Assembly (NCBI GenBank): GCA_963717765.1
Contig: CAVQWX010000007.1
Location: forward strand, 124,001-188,000
DNA: 64,000 nt
Reading direction: 5' to 3'
Source: JACDER01 sp963717765
Lineage (GTDB): Bacteria; Actinomycetota; Thermoleophilia; Gaiellales; Gaiellaceae
Positions 15,262 to 30,422 of the stretch are shown in pieces; the stretch's first letter is position 1, and the number at the start of each line of letters is the position of its first letter. Both the position numbers and the translations under genes were made by a program. Below the pieces are notes generated by a model, which saw only the letters and a list, made by a program, of their open reading frames with translations, was not told the origin of the DNA and ran no database searches.

Positions 15262-15998
15262 GCCAACATGGGAAGAAGTACCGGCAGGCGCTCGGCGCGA
15301 TCGACCGCGAGAAGCTCTACTCGCCGATCGATGCCGTCCGCACGCTGAAGGAGCTCGAGACCGCGAGCTTCGACGAGGCGGTCGAGGTGCACTTCCGCCT
15401 CGGCCTGAACGTCCGCCACGCCGAGCAGCAGCTTCGCGGCACGCTCATGCTCCCGCACGGCACGGGCAGGGACGTTCGCATCGCCGTCTTCGCCGAGGGC
15501 GAGAAGGCCAAGGAGGCGCAGGAGGCCGGCGCAGACGTCGTTGGCTCGGCCGATCTCGCCACGCAGATCGAGAACGGGTTCGACGACTTCGACGTCGCGA
15601 TCGCCACGCCCGACCAGATGGGCGTGGTCGGCAAGCTCGGCCGCATCCTCGGCCCGCGCGGAAAGATGCCGAACCCGAAGACCGGCACGGTCACGTTCGA
15701 CGTCGGCAAGGCTGTCCGCGACTCCAAAGCGGGTAAGCTGGAGTACCGGACCGATCGCGGCGCGAACGTCCACGTCGTCATCGGCAAGAAGAGCTTCGAG
15801 GAGAGGCAGCTGGTCGAGAACTACGCTGCGCTCGTCGAGGAGATCGTCCGCGCCAAGCCGTCCGCGGCCAAGGGCCGCTACATCCGAACGGTCACGCTGA
15901 CCAGTACCATGGGCCCGGGCCTGCACGTGGATCCGGCCCAGACCAGGGGAATCGTCGAAGAACTGGAGGAAGAGGCAGCGGTAGCAACCCCCGCCTAA
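15258..15998 (+). CDS. rplA: 50S ribosomal protein L1
   Basis: 246 residues from a GTG overlapping the rplK stop. Conserved elements FDEAVEVHFRLGLNVRHAEQQ, LRGTLMLPHGTG, GRILGPRGKMPNPKTGTV and the C-terminal GRYIRTVTLTSTMGPG are present. L1 forms the mobile L1 stalk and in many bacteria represses its own operon. The C-terminus extends about 10 acidic residues. Confidence 0.97.
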   Translation: MSQHGKKYRQALGAIDREKLYSPIDAVRTLKELETASFDEAVEVHFRLGLNVRHAEQQLRGTLMLPHGTGRDVRIAVFAEGEKAKEAQEAGADVVGSADLATQIENGFDDFDVAIATPDQMGVVGKLGRILGPRGKMPNPKTGTVTFDVGKAVRDSKAGKLEYRTDRGANVHVVIGKKSFEERQLVENYAALVEEIVRAKPSAAKGRYIRTVTLTSTMGPGLHVDPAQTRGIVEELEEEAAVATPA

Positions 15999-16138
15999 CC
16001 CGCACGTCGCCAGAGACAGTCGGCAGCGCGACCCCTTGCTTTCGAGCAAGCACGCGCGGAAGTCCGGCCGAGGCGGTCAATAGGTACGACTCTGTTGGCC
16101 CGCCTCTGCGCGGGTTTTTCATTGCCTGGAGGACACGA
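15999..16138 (+). promoter_or_regulatory. Ribosomal protein L10 leader RNA with attenuator
   Basis: The 140-nt rplA-rplJ spacer contains GCCAGAGACAGTCGG, CCGAGGCGGTCAATAGG and a hairpin CCCGC-CTCTGC-GCGGG followed by TTTTT (16099-16119). This matches the known L10 leader, in which L10-(L12)4 binds a kink-turn and favours termination, limiting rplJL expression. The assignment rests on recognised motifs and position; a covariance search would confirm it. Confidence 0.85.
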
Positions 16139-16852
16139 ATGCAGAAGAAGGACAAGGAGAGGATCGTCGCGGAGCTGGCGGATCGCCTGCGTGAGGCGCA
16201 GTCGCTGATCGTGACCGACTACCGAGGCCTCTCCGTCAAGGACATCGATGACCTGCGGACGAAGCTGCTCGAGCACGGCGTCCGCTACACGGTCGTCAAG
16301 AACACGCTGACGCGGCTCGCCGCCGAGCAGGCTGAGGCGAAAGAGCTTCTCGAGCTCCTCGACGGGCCGACCGCAATCGCGTTTCTCGACTCGGACGCCG
16401 ATCCCGCAGCGGCCGCGAAGGTCCTGAACGACGTGGCCGGCGCCGGCCGCATCCTCGTCGTCCGCGGCGGGCTGCTCGAGGGCACGACGATCACCGAGTC
16501 GGACGTCAAGAACCTCGCGTCGCTGCCGCCGACCGACGTCCTGCGCGCCCAGCTCGCAGGCGCCCTGGCTGCGCCACTGGCCACCATCGTCGGCCTGTTC
16601 ACGGCACCGCTCCGCGACCTCGTCGGCGTGATCGACGCCAGGATCAAGCAGCTGGAAGAGCAGGGCGAGACCGTGCCCGAGCCCGAACCGGCGGCCGAGC
16701 CGGAGGCCGAAGCGCAAGCCGAGGCTCCCGAGCCCGAGGCCGCCGCAGAACCCGCGGCCGAAGCAGAGCCCGAAGGAGAAGCAGAGCCTCGAGAAGCAGC
16801 AGAGGCAGTACCCGCACCCGAGGAACCCGCAGAAACACAGGAGGAGGAGTAA
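16139..16852 (+). CDS. rplJ: 50S ribosomal protein L10 with long acidic C-terminal tail
   Basis: 237 residues, about 65 longer than usual. Residues 1-172 are normal L10 (VTDYRGLSVKDIDDLRTKL, the L12-binding helix near 140-170). The rest is a Glu/Ala/Pro tail (PEPEPAAEPEAEAQAEAPEP and similar). L10 anchors L12 dimers on the stalk. GGAGG precedes the ATG; the stop overlaps rplL as TAATG. Confidence 0.95.
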   Translation: MQKKDKERIVAELADRLREAQSLIVTDYRGLSVKDIDDLRTKLLEHGVRYTVVKNTLTRLAAEQAEAKELLELLDGPTAIAFLDSDADPAAAAKVLNDVAGAGRILVVRGGLLEGTTITESDVKNLASLPPTDVLRAQLAGALAAPLATIVGLFTAPLRDLVGVIDARIKQLEEQGETVPEPEPAAEPEAEAQAEAPEPEAAAEPAAEAEPEGEAEPREAAEAVPAPEEPAETQEEE

Positions 16853-17235
16853 TGGCAACCGATACCGCGAAGCTCGTCGAGCAGCTCGGGAAGATGTCCG
16901 TGCTCGAGCTCGTCGAGCTCAAGAACTCGCTCGAGGAGGAGTGGGGCGTCACCGCCGCAGCTCCGATCGCAGTCGCGGCCCCCGGCGCAGCACCGGCGGC
17001 CGGCGACGGCGCGGCCGAGGAGCAGACGGCGTTCGACGTGGTCCTCACGGGCGCCGGCGACAAGAAGATCCAAGTGATCAAGGTCGTCCGCGCGATCACC
17101 AGCCTCGGCCTCAAGGAGGCCAAGGACCTCGTCGACGGCGCGCCCAACGCGGTCAAAGAAGGCATCGACCGCGAAGAGGCCGACTCGATCAAGGGTCAGC
17201 TCGAGGAAGCCGGAGCGACGGTCGAGGTCAAGTAG
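16852..17235 (+). CDS. rplL: 50S ribosomal protein L7/L12
   Basis: 127 residues: an N-terminal dimerisation helix (LVEQLGKMSVLELVELKNSLEEEWGV), an Ala/Pro/Gly hinge, and the factor-binding domain (FDVVLTGAGDKKIQVIKVVRAIT, GLKEAKDLVDGAP). Recruits translation GTPases. It ends its transcription unit: a hairpin follows, and rpoB has its own promoter. Confidence 0.97.
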   Translation: MATDTAKLVEQLGKMSVLELVELKNSLEEEWGVTAAAPIAVAAPGAAPAAGDGAAEEQTAFDVVLTGAGDKKIQVIKVVRAITSLGLKEAKDLVDGAPNAVKEGIDREEADSIKGQLEEAGATVEVK

Positions 17236-17241
17236 TTCGCC

Positions 17242-17268
17242 GCAGGGTCGGGCTTAGCCCGGCCCTGC
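17242..17268 (+). terminator. Hairpin terminator after rplL
   Basis: A 12-bp stem, GCAGGGTCGGGC with GCCCGGCCCTGC (one G-U pair), loop TTA, 6 nt after the rplL stop. No T-run. Confidence 0.6.
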
Positions 17269-17293
17269 GCACAAACCCTCATGGCAACACGCA

Positions 17294-17335
17294 CTTAAGA
17301 AGGGGGCTCACGGGGGAAACCTGGTTTCCCCCGTG
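17294..17335 (+). repeat. 42-bp hairpin repeat, CACGGGGG family, copy 1
   Basis: CTTAAGAAGGGGGCT leads into a stem CACGGGGGAAAC/GTTTCCCCCGTG. A second copy lies inverted in the rplP-rpmC gap with three differences, two of which form a compensating pair in the stem (A-T versus C-G). Confidence 0.65.
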
Positions 17336-17475
17336 CTTCTTCCCTTCCCGCCCGCGCTGCTGCAGCGGATGGCGCTCGCGCTGGGAGCACCCGTCGGACG
17401 GCTGTTCGGCTACGAGCCGGCGTACACGGCCGAGGGCGCGGTCTCCGCTCCTGCCGCCGCCTGGATCGCGTAGGG

Positions 17476-17877
17476 ATGAAGGGTCGCATCCTGATCTTCG
17501 GGCTGATCCTGGCCCTCCTCGTCCTCGCCGGAATCGGACTCATCATCAAGCTCGGCAAAAAAGTGCGGCCCGGCCAAGCCGGGTCGCATGCTCTTCTCCA
17601 CGGTCGCGCCGTGCCGCTCGAGCGCCGCGCGGGATGCGTCGAAGTAGCGAGACTGCAGGCTGCGGAGCGCCTCCGGATCCAGCTGCTCGCCCGCCTGCGT
17701 GTCTCCGGCCACGTCGGCGAAGAGGATCGTCACGACCCTCCGAACCTCTCGCTGCTTGCGTGCCTCTCCGGCGAACGAGGTGCCGCACACCCCGCACAGC
17801 CGGAATCCCTCGGGATTCTCCTGGCCGCAGTTGGGGCAGAGCGGCATGTCCGCCGAGTGTACGACGACCGGGAATAA
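17476..17877 (+). CDS. Doubtful small membrane protein in the rplL-rpoB spacer
   Basis: The frame starts MKGRILIFGLILALLVLAG, a convincing single membrane helix ending IIKLGKKV. After about 35 residues it runs antisense through a cyclase fragment and a terminator, so the rest is not credible protein. It may be a real short membrane peptide whose own stop was lost. The 135 bp before it encode a frame ending PAAAWIA that looks like the tail of a lost gene; its parent is not recognised. Confidence 0.2.
   Translation: MKGRILIFGLILALLVLAGIGLIIKLGKKVRPGQAGSHALLHGRAVPLERRAGCVEVARLQAAERLRIQLLARLRVSGHVGEEDRHDPPNLSLLACLSGERGAAHPAQPESLGILLAAVGAERHVRRVYDDRE
17557..17587 (-). terminator. Intrinsic terminator, minus strand
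   Basis: On the minus strand GCGACCCGGC-TTG-GCCGGGCCGC (10 bp, one G-U) is followed after two bases by TTTTTT. It directly follows the truncated cyclase fragment and was presumably that gene's terminator. Confidence 0.7.
17592..17847 (-). pseudogene. Truncated class III cyclase (N-terminal fragment)
   Basis: About 85 residues from MPLCPNCGQENPEGF and LCGVCGTSF (zinc ribbon) to VVTILFADVAGDT and LERHGATVEK, the same start as the cyclase at the left edge of the window. The frame then leaves the family just before the second metal-binding motif and meets a terminator. It is a 5' remnant left between rplL and rpoB after an internal deletion. Confidence 0.75.
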
Positions 17878-17939
17878 TTCCTGCTCAGCCGGCGTTTGAT
17901 ATCCTCGACTGCACATCGGCGCGAGCGTCTCGCCGCTGC

Positions 17940-17969
17940 TTGCGCTGTCAAGGGTCGTTCCGCTATCCT
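17940..17969 (+). promoter_or_regulatory. Probable rpoBC promoter
   Basis: TTGCGC, an 18-bp spacer and TATCCT, 75 nt before the rpoB start. It would give rpoBC an independent promoter now that the link to rplJL is interrupted by decayed DNA. Confidence 0.5.
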
Positions 17970-18043
17970 TAGGGGTTCGGCCCCGTCTGTTCGTCCGTAC
18001 GCCTGCACCCATTTCCATCTGCCGCTAAGGGAGGCTGCATCAC

Positions 18044-21724
<3,681 letters not shown>

Positions 21725-21740
21725 AGGAGAGGCTGAGAAC

Positions 21741-26324
<4,584 letters not shown>

Positions 26325-26342
26325 CTCGAGCTGTAGCTGACT

Positions 26343-26372
26343 GACTAAGGCGGCCGAACGGCCGCCTTAGTC
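26343..26372 (+). terminator. Strong terminator after rpoBC
   Basis: A perfect 13-bp stem GACTAAGGCGGCC / GGCCGCCTTAGTC with loop GAAC, 19 nt after the rpoC stop. Confidence 0.8.
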
Positions 26373-26378
26373 GTCTCA

Positions 26379-26673
26379 ATGGACAAGGTGCGCCTGCTTT
26401 GCCTGCTCGCGTGTGCGTCGCCCGACGGGAGCAGGCTCGCCTATACGGCGGCCCTGTTCGACTCCGACCCGGCGTTTCTTCCTGGCCCGATCGCGGCGGC
26501 GGCGGCAACGGCAACGACGTTCTGATCGGCGGCAACGGCAACGACACGATCGTCGGAGGGCACGGGAAGGACCGGCTCCCTCGCGCGCGACGGGACGCAG
26601 GACGTCGTCGACGGCGGCCCCGGAGCTGACCGGCTTCAGACCGACGCCCGCGTCGGATCTCGTCACGAAGTAG
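26379..26673 (+). pseudogene. Remnant of a PD40/TolB-like plus RTX calcium-binding protein
   Basis: Three frames hold pieces of one protein type: ASPDGSRLAYTAALFDSDPAF (WD40-like PD40 repeat), then in another frame GGNGNDVLIGGNGNDTIVGG (RTX nonapeptides), then ARDGTQDVVDGGPGADRLQTD in a third. The pieces are in the correct order but need at least two frameshifts, so the gene is dead. The intact type is a secreted calcium-binding protein. Confidence 0.6.
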
Positions 26674-26681
26674 AGCCTCTT

Positions 26682-26709
26682 CCTTTACACTCTGTAGATA
26701 GAGTAAAGG
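26682..26709 (+). promoter_or_regulatory. Palindromic operator/promoter of vapBC
   Basis: CCTTTACACTCT-GTA-GATAGAGTAAAGG is an imperfect palindrome (one extra A in the left arm) ending 1 nt before the antitoxin ATG. VapB antitoxins bind such sites to repress their own operon; here the site would cover the promoter and start. Confidence 0.45.
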
Positions 26710-26710
26710 T

Positions 26711-26929
26711 ATGAGCCTCATCTCGCGCAAGAACCAGGTGACGATTCCCGTTGCGGCGCTCCGCGAAGCGGGCCTGGAGCCCGGCGACGACGTGCTCGTC
26801 CGCGCAGCAGGCGACGGCCGTCTCGAGCTCAGCCGGGTCGACGACCTGGTCGCCAAGTACGCCGGCATCTTCGATGAGAGTGTCTACCCGCCCGGTTACC
26901 TCGAAGAGCTGCGGCGTGAATGGCCCTGA
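26711..26929 (+). CDS. vapB: VapB-type antitoxin, SpoVT/AbrB domain
   Basis: 72 residues. MSLISRKNQVTIPVAALREAGLEPGDDVLV is a clear AbrB-type swapped hairpin; the C-terminus (KYAGIFDESVYPPGYLEELR) is the toxin-wrapping tail. There is little room for a Shine-Dalgarno, so the message may be leaderless. It overlaps the toxin gene by 10 nt. Confidence 0.85.
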   Translation: MSLISRKNQVTIPVAALREAGLEPGDDVLVRAAGDGRLELSRVDDLVAKYAGIFDESVYPPGYLEELRREWP

Positions 26930-27327
26930 CGGTCTTCGACGCTGACGTCCTGATCGGATACCTCGACCGCTCGGACGCTCATCACGAAAAGGCGATCGAG
27001 CGTGTGGGGAGAGCTGTGCGCGAGCGGACGCGCCGTTGGGTCGCCACTGTGACGTACGCCGAACTGCTCGTTGGCCCGCTCCGTGCTGTGGGTAAGCGCG
27101 GCGCCGATCGCGTGGATCGCATGCTCGCCGACCTTCGCATCGAGCACGTTGACGTCGATCGGGCGCTGGCTCGCCTTGGAGCCGAGGTTCGACAGCAGAC
27201 CAGCCTCACGATTGCCGACGCAATGGTCGTCGCGACCGCGGTTTCGGCGCGACGGCGCGGCTTCGAGGACGTCGTCGTCGAGAGCTTCGACGCGCGCGTG
27301 CAGAGAGCGTTCGCCGCGCTGAGCTAG
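26920..27327 (+). CDS. vapC: VapC-type PIN-domain ribonuclease toxin
   Basis: 135 residues: FDADVLIGYLDRSDAHH supplies the first acidic residues, TVTYAELLVG the conserved Glu, and TIADAMVVATA the later Asp of the PIN active site; a final Asp is in ESFDARV. Such toxins cut tRNA or rRNA until bound by VapB. The stop shares a CTAG palindrome with the stop of the convergent LLM gene. Confidence 0.87.
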   Translation: MALTVFDADVLIGYLDRSDAHHEKAIERVGRAVRERTRRWVATVTYAELLVGPLRAVGKRGADRVDRMLADLRIEHVDVDRALARLGAEVRQQTSLTIADAMVVATAVSARRRGFEDVVVESFDARVQRAFAALS

Positions 27328-28304
27328 AGGGCGAGCTCGGCCATGGCGCGCAGCGTTCCGACGTCGTGCGTCGAGACGAGCAGGCGGGTGGCGCCCGACT
27401 CGCGCCACGCGTCCAGCCGGTCGCGGATCTGCTCCGGCGGGCCGACGAGCGCGACCTCGTCGATCAGCGCGTCCGGGACGGCGGCGATCGCCTCGAGCTG
27501 CTTGCCGTCCAGGTACAGCTCCTGGATCCGCGCCGCTTCGTCCTCGTAGCCGTAGCGCGACACGAGCCGGTTGTAGAAGTTCGTCTCGCGCGAGCCCATG
27601 CCGCCTACGTACAGGGCAAACAACGGCTTGAGGAACTGCCGCGCCGATTCCGGGTCGTCGGTGACGATCGCGTGGACGGTCGGGGCGATCTCGAAGCCTT
27701 CGCGCGGCTCGTATCCGAACGCCGCCCGCGCTCGTTCCGGAGAAAAGAAGAGTGGGAGCCAGCCGTCAGCGATCTCGAACGTGAGACGCACGTTCTTCGG
27801 GCTGAGCGCCGCGAGGTAGATCGGGAGCTCGCGCCGCAGCGGCCGCATCATCAGCTTGAGCGGCTTTCCCACCGGCGTGACCGAATACTGGTCGCCCTCG
27901 AACTCGAGGCCTTCTCGCCGTAGGACGCGGCGCACGATCTCGACGTACTCCCGCGTACGCGTCAGCGGCTTGCCCCACGGCTGCCCATGCCAGCCTTCGA
28001 CGACCTGCGGCCCTGACGTGCCCAATCCGAGGAGGAAGCGACCGCCGGACATGAGATCGAGCGTCGCCGCCGTCATCGCAGTGTTCGCCGGCGTGCGGGC
28101 CGGGATCTGCATGATCGCCGAGCCGATCTCCATCGTCGAGGTGACCGCCGCGAGCCAGGAGAGAACGGTGACCGCGTCCGTTCCCCACGCCTCTGCCGCC
28201 CACGCCGATCGGTAGCCAAGCCGCTCGGCCTCCCGGGCGAGGTCGATCAGCTCCAGCGGGTTCGTCCCGGGAGGCGCATAGCCCATCGCGAAGCCGAGTT
28301 GCAC
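27324..28304 (-). CDS. LLM-class (F420-type) oxidoreductase
   Basis: 326 residues from GTG (VQLGFAMGYAPPG), the usual start of the fold. Luciferase-like TIM-barrel features include LAREAERLGYRSAWAAE, EIGSAIMQIPARTPANTAMTAATLD and the GRFLLGLGTSGPQVVEGWHG segment. In Actinomycetota most such proteins use coenzyme F420; the substrate is unknown. The two ends overlap or adjoin unrelated genes, so it is probably monocistronic. A longer upstream frame has no homology to the family and was not used. Confidence 0.85.
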   Translation of the reverse strand: MQLGFAMGYAPPGTNPLELIDLAREAERLGYRSAWAAEAWGTDAVTVLSWLAAVTSTMEIGSAIMQIPARTPANTAMTAATLDLMSGGRFLLGLGTSGPQVVEGWHGQPWGKPLTRTREYVEIVRRVLRREGLEFEGDQYSVTPVGKPLKLMMRPLRRELPIYLAALSPKNVRLTFEIADGWLPLFFSPERARAAFGYEPREGFEIAPTVHAIVTDDPESARQFLKPLFALYVGGMGSRETNFYNRLVSRYGYEDEAARIQELYLDGKQLEAIAAVPDALIDEVALVGPPEQIRDRLDAWRESGATRLLVSTHDVGTLRAMAELAL

Positions 28305-28341
28305 GAGTTGCGATCGTAAAGGCGAGTGGTAGGCTCGACGC

Positions 28342-30174
28342 CTGATCAGGGGTCTTGCCGTTCTCATCTGTGTCGCTCTCGCGCTCTGTGTGTTCGTTGC
28401 GAGTGCCCAGCCGCGGATCAATGCAGCGCCGGTCAACAACCCCACGATGGATTCGTCCGCTCAGGACACGCAGGACGCGGCCGTGGTGGCGGCGCTAGGG
28501 AACAAGGTGGTCGTCGCCTACAACGACTCCGGGTCGGCGCTCGGGGGAGCACATCAATTCACAGGCTTCGCGAGCTCGTCAAACACGGGCAGCAGCTTCA
28601 CCGATCACGGAGCGCTTCCCCCGAGCGCCCTCGGCGATGCCGGCGACCCGGCGCTCGCCCGGGACAATGCGACCGGCGCGTTCTACCTGACGACCCTTGC
28701 GTACAACGGCGCCGGCGTGCAGTTCTTCAAGTCGACGAACGGCGGTCAGAGTTTCGTGCCTCCGGTGCTTGCCACGCCGGGCGTGCCGAGCAGCGACAGC
28801 ACCGACAAACCGTGGGTCACGGTGGACAACTTCGCAGGAACGGGTCAGCACACCATCTACGTCTGTGACGCCGACCTCAGCTTGCAGCGCGTCGAGCTCT
28901 ACCGCTCGACCGACCAGGGGGCGACGTTCGGCCCTACCGGCGGCACGGTCATCTCCTCGGGCCCCGCTGACGGCTGCTTCGTCGCGGTCGGCCCGGATCA
29001 CAGCGTCTACGTCTTCTACCTCCGCAATCAGGGCAACAACAGGTTGTTCGTCCGCCGTTCCACCGACCTGGGGGTGAGCTTCGGTGCCGAGCATCAGGTT
29101 GCGAATCTCGTCACCACGTCCGGGAACGGCGACCTGGCGCTCAAGGGCGGCTTCCGCTCCAACTCCGCTCCGCAGGGGGCCGTCAACCCCGTCAGCGGTG
29201 ACATCGTCGTCGCCTACAACGACGATCTGACCCCCGGCAGCAGCGCGGACAATGGAGACGTGTTCTACGTACGCTCGACCGACGAGGGCGCCACTTGGTC
29301 GGCGCCCGTGCGTGTGAACGAGGTAGCGGCCGGCGACCAGTTCTTCCCGACGCTGGCGCTCACGCCGAACGGCCAAGGAATCATGTTCGCCTGGTACGAC
29401 CGGAGCGAGGACCCGAGCAACCTATGGTTCCATCGCCGAGCCCGCACCGGAACGATGAGCACGACCAACGGCTCCATCACCCTTCACCACAGCTTCCAGC
29501 TCAGTCCGAACACACCCGTCGTGGTCGGGCAGGACCCGGTGCTCGCTGCGAACTACATGGGCGCCTACGACCAGATCGACGCCACTAACGGCGCCTTCCA
29601 CGCGGTGTGGGCCGACAACCGCGACAGCGATGCCGCTCACGCTCACCAGCCGGACGTGCGCTACGCGCAGATCGCGACGTCCACGGCGGACTCGGATCTC
29701 GCCGTCACAGTCACGCCGACGCCGGGGACGATCTCTCAGGGTCAGACGACGACGCTGACCGTGAACGTGTCGGCGTCCGGCGATGTCGCGCGAGACGCCT
29801 TCGTCAACGTCTCCCCGGTCACGGGCCTGAGCTTCACGTCGGCGTCGGGCGGATGCGAGCTGGACGGCCAGTTCGTCGGCTGCTCCCTCGGCAGCATCGT
29901 CGCGGGGACGAGCAGGACGCTCACGATCGTCGCGCGCGGTGTGACGGCGGGGCCGAGGACGGTCAAGGTGACCGGCACGACGTCGAGCAACGACACGGCG
30001 CAAGGCAACAACAGAGCCACGGGAACGGTGACCGTGAAGAGGATCCCGGGCACCACGAGCTCGTTCTCGACGGGCAACATCCTCGTCCCGATCAGCGACA
30101 ACAGCAACGTCGACGTGCCTCTCTCTGTGGCGAATGTGGGCACCGTCAACACCGTGCAGGCGCTGTTCGGCTGA
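28342..30174 (+). CDS. Secreted BNR/sialidase-like beta-propeller protein, 3' end frameshifted
   Basis: Asp-box repeats (STNGGQSF, STDQGATFG, STDLGVSFG, STDEGATWS) across residues 60-330 define a sialidase-type propeller, followed by a DUF11/CARDB-like domain (TVTPTPGTISQGQTTTLTVN). A complete signal peptide (GLAVLICVALALCVFVASA) exists only if translation starts at a CTG; the first standard start, GTG, is 48 nt later and would cut the signal in half. The frame stops in the middle of a further domain. Enzyme activity is unproven; many such propellers only bind. Confidence 0.65.
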   Translation: MIRGLAVLICVALALCVFVASAQPRINAAPVNNPTMDSSAQDTQDAAVVAALGNKVVVAYNDSGSALGGAHQFTGFASSSNTGSSFTDHGALPPSALGDAGDPALARDNATGAFYLTTLAYNGAGVQFFKSTNGGQSFVPPVLATPGVPSSDSTDKPWVTVDNFAGTGQHTIYVCDADLSLQRVELYRSTDQGATFGPTGGTVISSGPADGCFVAVGPDHSVYVFYLRNQGNNRLFVRRSTDLGVSFGAEHQVANLVTTSGNGDLALKGGFRSNSAPQGAVNPVSGDIVVAYNDDLTPGSSADNGDVFYVRSTDEGATWSAPVRVNEVAAGDQFFPTLALTPNGQGIMFAWYDRSEDPSNLWFHRRARTGTMSTTNGSITLHHSFQLSPNTPVVVGQDPVLAANYMGAYDQIDATNGAFHAVWADNRDSDAAHAHQPDVRYAQIATSTADSDLAVTVTPTPGTISQGQTTTLTVNVSASGDVARDAFVNVSPVTGLSFTSASGGCELDGQFVGCSLGSIVAGTSRTLTIVARGVTAGPRTVKVTGTTSSNDTAQGNNRATGTVTVKRIPGTTSSFSTGNILVPISDNSNVDVPLSVANVGTVNTVQALFG

Positions 30175-30390
30175 ACCACGCCTTCGACGCCGACATCGAC
30201 ATGTTCCCCATCGACCCATTCGGCCATACGGTCGAGCCTGCGACCGACGACGGCGGCACCGACGCCGCTGTCCAGCGTCTTCGGCGTTGCGAGCATGGGG
30301 ACGTGGATTCTGCGCGTGACCGACGACTCGGCACAGGACATCGGCACGATCTTCTGCTTCAAGCTCCAGATCACGCACCCGCCGTCATAA
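30171..30390 (+). pseudogene. Out-of-frame P-domain tail of the sialidase-like gene
   Basis: After the stop, a shifted frame continues LNHAFDADIDMFPIDPFGHTV, and then the original frame resumes with SSVFGVASMGTWILRVTDDS and a TAA. Together these form most of a proprotein-convertase P domain (H-aDiD...P-G; GTWtLrvtD). Two compensating indels, near 30168 and 30266, would restore one protein. Confidence 0.55.
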
Positions 30391-30422
30391 GGGTCGGAGG
30401 GGCGGATTTCTGCTAAACCGGT

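Noticed and set aside
17410..18018. 202-codon minus-strand frame as an intact cyclase
   Set aside because: Only residues 58-142 belong to the family; the catalytic second half is missing, so it is called a fragment.
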